A stretch of DNA of 8,995 nucleotides from CAZLLV01 sp964560325 (GTDB taxonomy: Bacteria > Acidobacteriota > Thermoanaerobaculia > Multivoradales > DATKCC01): positions 1 to 8,995 of the forward strand of contig CAZLLV010000180.1 of NCBI GenBank assembly GCA_964560325.1, given 5' to 3'. A model generated the notes under the pieces. That model did not search any database and was not told the DNA's origin. It worked only from the letters and a program-made list of their open reading frames with translations. Of this stretch, positions 1-6,100 are shown piece by piece. Each line of letters begins with the position of its first letter. Position 1 is the stretch's first letter. The position numbers were made by a program, and so were the translations under genes.

Positions 1-1596
1 GTCCCCCGACAGGTCGTTCTCGGCGAACCCGAGCGCTCCCGGGTACTCGGTCTCGGTCGACAGGTACTGGAAGCGCAGGGCGTTCGAGGTGTCGAACCGC
101 CAGAGGCCGTCGACGCCCGCCACGTCGTTCCGGTAGCCGACCGAGTCGCGGCCGGTGTAGAGCACGCCGAGGGTCGAGCCCTCGCCCACGTCGCGCCGGT
201 AGCGCACGACGCCGCTCGTCACGTCCTCCTCGAGCACCGCCTGCCCCGTCCCCTGGTTCGAGGGGATCAGGAAGTTGTTCACCCGGTCCTCGGCCACGAA
301 CACGCCGAAGGCGTTCGCCCCCTGCTTGCCGGTCAGCTTGGCGCCCCACTTCGGATCGACCACGGTGCGGGTGAAGACCGCCTGGAGCGGCGTGGTGTAG
401 AAGTCGGCCCCCTCGAGGAAGAACGGTCGCTTCTCCTCGAAGAAGAGCGCGAAGCGGGTGTTCACGTCGAGCTGGGCGACGTCGGCCTCGACCTGCGAGA
501 AATCGGGGTTGATCGTGCCCGAGAGCGAGATGTTCGGAGTGATGCCCCAGCGGATGAAGCCGCCGGCCTCGACGTCCTCGTCGCCCGACTCCAGGTCGCC
601 GTCGGGGAAGTCGCTCCGCACGTCGGTGCGGCGGCCGGTCAGCGCCGGGGCGATCTCCAGGTTCAGGCCGGGCTCGATCCCCTCGAAGCCGGTGATCTTG
701 TTCTCCTGGCAGAGGGTGCAGTCCTTGTCCCGGTTGGTGAACTTCGAGGCGATCCGGTGGCGGGTGCTGCGCGGCCAGTTGCGGAAGGCTTCGAAGCCCC
801 AGGTCTGTACGCCGGAAGTGTTCGGGAAGCGGAGCTGGTCGAGCGGCACCGACACCTCGACGACGTAGCCGTCGGCGGTGATCCGGCCGCGTGAAGCCCA
901 GATCGCGTCCCACGAAAAGTCCTCGAGCTGGTCGATCTCGCTGAACACGGCGTCGACCTGGACGCCGAACGGGTTGATCCGGAACTGGAAGGCGCGGCGC
1001 TCGTCGTTGAACGGGTCGACCTGGAAGCCGACGTGGTCGTTCTGGACGAAGAGCCGCACGTTGTCGCGGTCCATCAGGTGGGCGCGGATCGCCGACGGCT
1101 CCGGGTCGAAGGCGCGGAAGGCGACGTAGAGGTGCTCGTCGTCGTAGGTGAGGAGCGCCTCGGTCTCGACCGGCGGCGATACGTTGTCGCCCGGGAACCA
1201 CTCGTAGCCGAGCGGGATCGACAGCGCGTCGGCCCACGCGGCTTCGTCGAGCACGCCGTCGACCTCGATCGGGCCGGGCTTGGGCTCGATCTCGAACCGC
1301 AGGGTCCCCGGGTCGGGAAGGCTGGGTCGACTCTCGGTTTCGACCGCCACCTCGGGCTCGGTCTCGATCTCCAGCTCCTCCTCGGTCTCCGGCTGCCCGC
1401 CTTCTCCCTCGGCGGCCCCCGGCGGCGGGATCTCCGGGACCAGCTCCTCGGTCTGCTCCGGCTCGGGATTCTCCTGGGCGAAGGCCGGAGCGGCCGACCA
1501 GGGCGCGAGCCCGGCGCCCACGGCGACGAGCGCCAGCAGCAGCGCCGGGAGGAGGGTGGTAACGGCTCGGATGGTGCTCTTCTCTCGGGTTCGCAT
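1..1596 (-). CDS. DUF5916 / CBM9-like domain outer-membrane protein, N-terminal 532 residues (partial)
   Basis: The open frame runs from ATG at 1596 to the left edge without a stop, giving 532 residues; the C-terminus is missing. A signal peptide is clear: basic start (MRTREK), hydrophobic core (LLPALLLALVAVGAGL) and a likely cleavage after AFA at residue 40. A Glu/Pro-rich acidic linker fills about 41-95. A CBM9-like beta domain follows (about 100-265), with IEVDGVLDEAAW, YDDEHLYVAFRAFDP, DHVGFQVDPFNDERRAFQF and NPFGVQVDA. The DUF5916 hallmark then appears: INPDFSQVEADVAQLDVN and FFEEKRPFFLEG (about 362-396), leading into what in this family is an outer-membrane beta-barrel. A CxxC pair (Cys293, Cys296) sits between the two parts and could form a disulfide. 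The function of the family is not established; despite the CBM9-like fold, sugar binding is not shown. Coupling to the MFS exporter suggests a role in passage or sensing of the NRPS product at the outer membrane. Confidence 0.88.
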   Translation of the reverse strand, partial: MRTREKSTIRAVTTLLPALLLALVAVGAGLAPWSAAPAFAQENPEPEQTEELVPEIPPPGAAEGEGGQPETEEELEIETEPEVAVETESRPSLPDPGTLRFEIEPKPGPIEVDGVLDEAAWADALSIPLGYEWFPGDNVSPPVETEALLTYDDEHLYVAFRAFDPEPSAIRAHLMDRDNVRLFVQNDHVGFQVDPFNDERRAFQFRINPFGVQVDAVFSEIDQLEDFSWDAIWASRGRITADGYVVEVSVPLDQLRFPNTSGVQTWGFEAFRNWPRSTRHRIASKFTNRDKDCTLCQENKITGFEGIEPGLNLEIAPALTGRRTDVRSDFPDGDLESGDEDVEAGGFIRWGITPNISLSGTINPDFSQVEADVAQLDVNTRFALFFEEKRPFFLEGADFYTTPLQAVFTRTVVDPKWGAKLTGKQGANAFGVFVAEDRVNNFLIPSNQGTGQAVLEEDVTSGVVRYRRDVGEGSTLGVLYTGRDSVGYRNDVAGVDGLWRFDTSNALRFQYLSTETEYPGALGFAENDLSGD

Positions 1597-1603
1597 CGGG
1601 AGT

Positions 1604-1609
1604 CTCCTC
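1604..1609 (-). promoter_or_regulatory. Ribosome binding site of the DUF5916 gene, overlapping the MFS stop codon
   Basis: The minus strand reads TGAGGAG: the TGA (1610-1608) ends the MFS gene and its last two bases start the GAGGAG site. Seven bases separate the site from the ATG at 1596. The overlap means ribosomes finishing the transporter stand on the next start site, which points to translational coupling and confirms the chosen start. Confidence 0.85.
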
Positions 1610-3023
1610 AGGCGTTGGCCGCGGCTTCGCCGCCGGCGGTTCGGGATTCGTCGGACTCGGCCGCGGGGTCGGCGGTCTCGGTGGCGGCCGGATCGTCCTC
1701 GTCGGCGTCGCGTACCGCGTCGGGCAGGTCCTCCTCCACCGAGCGGATCGGCTTGTACAGCCAGCCGAAGACCGAGGCCAGGATCGGCAGGATGGCGATC
1801 GTCAGCAGGATGAGCCCGATGCCGCGCCCCTCCCCGACGCCGCCGAGGATCGGCCCGAACGTGCCGGCGAGCGCGCCGCCCTGGGCCATCGCCGGCTCGA
1901 ACACGAAATCGGCGAGCGGCCCGGCCGAGAGGTCGGCGATCGGCACCGTGAACTGCGCCACCATCCGGCGCACCGCGAAGACGCGGCCCTGGAGGTCCGG
2001 CGCCACCTTGCTCTGCCAGATCGCCTGGCTGCAGCCGTTGATGATCGGTACGCCGACCATCATCAGGAAGACCGCCCCGGCGACCAGTGGCGCGTAGGGC
2101 CGGAGGCCCGCCAGCAAGACCGAGACGCCGAGGATCAGGCCGAAGACGAGCACGCCGTAGACCCGCTTCTTCGGTCCACCGGTGACCATCATGATGATGC
2201 TGCCGACCAGCATGCCGGCGCTCGCAACGGAGAGCACGGTGCCGAGCACCGCCTCGTTGGTGAACGACAGAACGAGCGGGGTCAGCAGCACGGTCGTGAT
2301 GCTGACCACGAAGTTGATCATCGCGAAGAAGAGGAGCAGGCCGAGCAGGCCCTTGCGGGCCCGGATGTAGGTGAAGCCGTAGGCGAGGCGCTTGCCGAAC
2401 GGCAGCGCGGCGGCGGCGGCGCCCTCCTCGCTCACCTCGGGCCTCGGGATCTTGACCAGGGCGAGCGCGCCGACCGCGAAGAAGTACGACACGAAGTCGA
2501 TCAGCAGGACGCCCTCGATGTCGATCGCCACCATCAGGAGGCCGGCGAGGATCGGCGCGACGATCTCGGAGGCGGCCTGACCGAACTGCATCATGCCGCC
2601 CACGCGGGCGTAGTGCTTCTTCGGCACCAGCAGCGTCGTGGCCGCGATGTAGGCGGGCCACTGGAACGTCCGGAAGATCGAGTTGAGGGCCGCGACGATG
2701 TAGATGTGCCAGACCTCGAGCGAGTTCTGCCAGAGGAGCAGCGCGACCACCAGCGTGGTGAGCGCGGTCAGCGTATCGGACGCGATCATCACCGTCTTGC
2801 GGTTCCACTTGTCGACCAGCGTGCCGGCGAGCGGAGCGAGCAGGATGCCGGGCAGGCCGGCGAAGAACACGATCAATGCGAACTGGGTGACGGAGCCCGA
2901 GCGCTGGTATGCCCAGACGCCGAGCGCGAAGCTCGTGAGCCCGGAGCCGACCAGAGAGACGAGCTGTCCCGCCCAGATCACGCTCCAGAGCTTGAGGCCG
3001 CCGGAGACGGTCTTTTGCACCAT
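1608..3023 (-). CDS. MFS efflux transporter, DHA3 / EntS-like
   Basis: A 471-aa inner-membrane protein of the major facilitator superfamily, most likely a proton-driven exporter of the peptide made by the NRPS genes. The sequence shows about twelve hydrophobic segments, starting with LWSVIWAGQLVSLVGSGL (about 12-29) and ending with a segment near 398-420. The family A-type loop is GTLVDKWNRKTVM after the second segment, with conserved GRVFAVRRMVAQFTVP in the second half. This last stretch resembles the DHA3 group (macrolide-efflux and enterobactin-exporter type) often found beside peptide or siderophore synthetases. After the last segment comes an unusual acidic, Ala/Glu/Asp-rich tail of about 50 residues (from VEEDLPDAVRDADEDD), probably disordered and cytoplasmic; most relatives end soon after the last helix. 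The gene has a strong GAGGAG site, and its stop codon overlaps the ribosome binding site of the next gene, implying coupled translation. Substrate is inferred only from context. Confidence 0.9.
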   Translation of the reverse strand: MVQKTVSGGLKLWSVIWAGQLVSLVGSGLTSFALGVWAYQRSGSVTQFALIVFFAGLPGILLAPLAGTLVDKWNRKTVMIASDTLTALTTLVVALLLWQNSLEVWHIYIVAALNSIFRTFQWPAYIAATTLLVPKKHYARVGGMMQFGQAASEIVAPILAGLLMVAIDIEGVLLIDFVSYFFAVGALALVKIPRPEVSEEGAAAAALPFGKRLAYGFTYIRARKGLLGLLLFFAMINFVVSITTVLLTPLVLSFTNEAVLGTVLSVASAGMLVGSIIMMVTGGPKKRVYGVLVFGLILGVSVLLAGLRPYAPLVAGAVFLMMVGVPIINGCSQAIWQSKVAPDLQGRVFAVRRMVAQFTVPIADLSAGPLADFVFEPAMAQGGALAGTFGPILGGVGEGRGIGLILLTIAILPILASVFGWLYKPIRSVEEDLPDAVRDADEDDPAATETADPAAESDESRTAGGEAAANA

Positions 3024-3132
3024 TCGATTTCTCCTCGGAGCCCCGCCGACCGCCTACCTCGAAGGGAGGCGCCGGTGGGGCGAATCAGTTTTCGTCGTTT
3101 TCGTCCGTTCTCTCTCGATCGCTACGGGGCCT
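3024..3132 (-). other. 109-bp spacer between NRPS and MFS gene; no clear promoter or terminator
   Basis: This is the largest gap in the window. It is less GC-rich than its surroundings and holds a tandem 9-bp repeat (GTTTTCGTC twice on the plus strand, 3088-3105). An imperfect hairpin lies at 3052-3070 (seven-pair stem with one mismatch, five-base loop). The hairpin is not followed by a T-run in the direction of transcription, so I do not call it an intrinsic terminator. No convincing -35/-10 pair is seen on the minus strand. Read-through from the NRPS gene is the simplest reading; a weak internal promoter cannot be excluded. Confidence 0.5.
3031..3036 (-). promoter_or_regulatory. Ribosome binding site of the MFS gene
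   Basis: The minus strand reads GAGGAG with seven bases before the ATG at 3023. This is a strong site at ideal spacing and it fixes the start of the transporter. Confidence 0.8.
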
Positions 3133-6100
3133 TCACACGGGGCTCCCGGCGGGCTCTTCCTTCTTCTTGCGGCGGTCGGGCAGGCCGACGTCGGCGAGGA
3201 GCGCATAGAGCGCGCTCTCGGCGTGCTCTACGACCGCCGCCACCGTCTCCCGGTCGTGGAGGGTCGGGCTGTACTCCCACTTGATGAGCATCTGGTTGTG
3301 CTTGACGAACACGCCGACCGCGAACGGCCGCAGGCGACGCGTCTCCTTGTCGAGCACGTAGCCGCCCCAGTGGGCGTTCTTGCGGAACGTGGCGAGCTGC
3401 TCCTCGTTGTCCGGCCCGAAGTAGTTGAAGAAGATCTGGGGCTGCGGCAGGCTCCCCATGGCCTCGATCATCCGCGGGTCGCGCGAGATGTAGCGCAGGA
3501 TGCCGTATCCGATGCCGCCGTTCGGGATGCTCCGGATCTGCTTGTTGACCGACTTCACCGAAGCCACCACGTCGTCCGGGTCGTCGAGCGCCAGCGCCAC
3601 CGGGAAGATGGTGTTCAGCCAGCCGACGGTGCGGGTGAGGTCGGTGTCGTCGTAGAGCGCCTCGCGCCCGTGGCCGAGCAGGTCGACCAGGAACGTACGG
3701 CCGCCGGTCCAGCGGTGGAAGGCGTCGAGGATGGCGGTCATCAGCACGCCGTCGATCTGCACCCCGTGCTTGCGCGGCAGGGTGACCAGGAGCGCCTTCG
3801 TCTCCTCCTCGTCGAACTTGGTCATGAACTGGGTAGCGGTCGAGAACCGGTTGTGGCCGTCCGGGTGGTCGTACGGCAGCGGCGTCGCCAGCCGCCGCTC
3901 CTCCGCCGTCCAGAACGGGATCTCCTTCTTCAGCTCTTCGCTCTCCGAGCGCTCGGCGAGCCGCTCGGCCCACTGCTTGGCGGCGGTCGTCTTCGGCTGC
4001 CGCGGCGCCTCTTCCCCCTTGGCGAGGTGGCGGTAGTAGGTGTCGAAGTCGTCGAGGATCGGGTGCCACGAGCCGACGTCGGCGGCGAAGAAGTGGGCGT
4101 GCAGGAAGACCATCTTCGGCAGCCCCGGCCCCTGCTCGAAGATCGCCGCGTGGAAGAGCGGGCCGTTCGCCAGGTCGAAGCCCTTGGTGAGGGCGAAGAT
4201 CGTGTCGCGCACCTGGACCTGCCGCTCTTCCTCGGAGAGGCCGGTCAGATCGAAGCGGTGGAGCTCCAGGTTCGGCTCCGGATCGGTCACGAGCTTGCGC
4301 TCGCCCGGCGCCGCGTCCGGCGCGGCCGAGCCGACCACCCGCAGGCGCAGGTTGTCGTGCTGCTCGAGGAGCAGCTCGAGCGCCTTTTCGACCGCGTGCT
4401 CGTGGAGCACGTCGATCTCGAGCAGCGCGCCGAGGCTGTGCCAGCCCGGGTTCGGGTGGCCGAGCTCCAGGAAGTGGAGCTGCGCCGGAGTGAACGGCGT
4501 CTCGCCGGAGACGACCCCCTGCTCGGCGAGCAGCACCTGGGTCCCGGCGACCGCCGCCAGCTCGGCGATGCTGCGGTTCTGGAACACCTGCTTGGTGGTG
4601 ATCCCGAGCTCCTGCTTGTTCGCCTTGGAGACCACCTTGATCACCATCAGCGAGTCGCCGCCGAGCTCGAAGAAGTCGTCGTTGACGCCGATCCGCTCGA
4701 GGCCGAGGGTCTCCGACCAGATGGCGGCGAGCGCCGCCTCGGTCGGGTTTCTCGGCGCGACGTACTCCTCGCCCAGCTCCGGCCGGTTCCGGTCGGGCGC
4801 CGGCAGCGCCTTCCGGTCGACCTTGCCGTTCGGGGTGAGCGGCATCTTGTCGAGCGCGATGAAGATCGGCGGCACCATGTAGTCGGGCAGCCGCTCCTTG
4901 AGGTGGGCGCGCAGCTCGCCGACGGTCGCCGGCTTCGCCTCTCCACCCTCGCTGTCCCCGGCGCCGGCCTCCTCCGCGGTCGTGTAGGCCGCGAGCCGCT
5001 TGTCGCCCGGGCGGTCCTCGCGCACGATCACGACCGCCTGCTTCACCTTCGGGTGCGAAGCGAGGACCGACTCGATCTCGCCCAGCTCGATCCGGAAGCC
5101 GCGCACCTTGACCTGGTGGTCGATGCGGCCCAGGAAGGCGACCGTGCCGTCCGGCCGCCAGTGGACGAGGTCGCCGGTCCGGTACATGCGCGCCCCGGGG
5201 CGGGTGGCGAAGGCGTCGGGCAGGAAGCGCTCGGCGGTGAGCGCCGGCCGGCCGAGGTAGCCGCGGGCGAGGCCGCGGCCGCCGATCAGGAGCTCTCCCG
5301 GCACGCCGACCGGCGCGGGCGAGAGCCGCCGGTCGAGCACGTAGAGAGCGGTGTTGTCGATCGGCGGGCCGACCGGCACCTGCTCCTTCCCCTTCTCGAC
5401 CCGGAGGACCGCCGACCAGATCGTCGTCTCGGTCGGACCGTACATGTTCCAGAGCTCGGCTCCCTCTCCTCCGTGGGCGAGCAGCCGGTCGGCGAGCTCG
5501 CGCGGCAGCGCCTCGCCGCCGCACAGGAGCTTCCGCGGCATGGCCCCCGACTTGCCCGATAGACCCGCCTCGAGCAGCAGCCGCCAGGTCGCCGGCGTCG
5601 CCTGCATTACGGTCGGCGCCACCTCGGCGATCCGCGCCAGGAGCTGCTCGCCCGCCTGCGCCGTGTCGCGGCTCGCGACCACCACCCGTCCACCGGTGGT
5701 GAGCGGCAGGTAGAGCTCGAGGCCGGCGATGTCGAACGAGAGCGTGGTGACCGCCAGCAGCGAGTCGCCCGCCTCGAAGCCGGGGCGCCGCGCCATCGAG
5801 CGCAGGAAGTTGACGACCGACCGGTGCGCCACCTGCACGCCCTTCGGCTTGCCCGTCGAGCCCGAGGTGAAGATCACGTAGGCGAGCGCGTCGGGTGACT
5901 GGACCGGCGCCGGCTCGTCGCCGGCCGCCGGCGCGGCGGCGATCGCGGCCCATTCGGTGTCGATCCGCACCACCTCCGGCACCGTCCGGCCCTCGCCCGG
6001 TTCGGGCAGCTCGAGCTTCTCGACCAGCTTCTCCTGGCTGATCACCACGCCGAGGCCGGAGGCTTCCAGCATGTAGGCGATCCGGTCGGACGGGTACTCG

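Noticed and set aside
1..1596. Reading the left-hand gene as a TonB-dependent receptor or a glycoside hydrolase
   Set aside because: No plug domain or TonB box and no hydrolase motifs are seen; the motifs match the CBM9-like/DUF5916 family instead.
1033..2097. Plus-strand open frame of 354 codons across the DUF5916/MFS junction
   Set aside because: It is antisense to a clear signal peptide and transmembrane segments, and its product is low complexity.
3052..3070. Hairpin as a transcription terminator after the NRPS gene
   Set aside because: The stem is short and imperfect and no T-run follows on the minus strand; the following genes look like part of the same operon.
2704..5562. Long plus-strand open frame of 952 codons opposite the MFS and NRPS genes
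   Set aside because: It lies antisense to strongly supported domains, spans two genes and the gap between them, and its translation is Arg/Glu/Val-rich without recognisable domains. Strong GC bias at third positions removes stops from the opposite strand.
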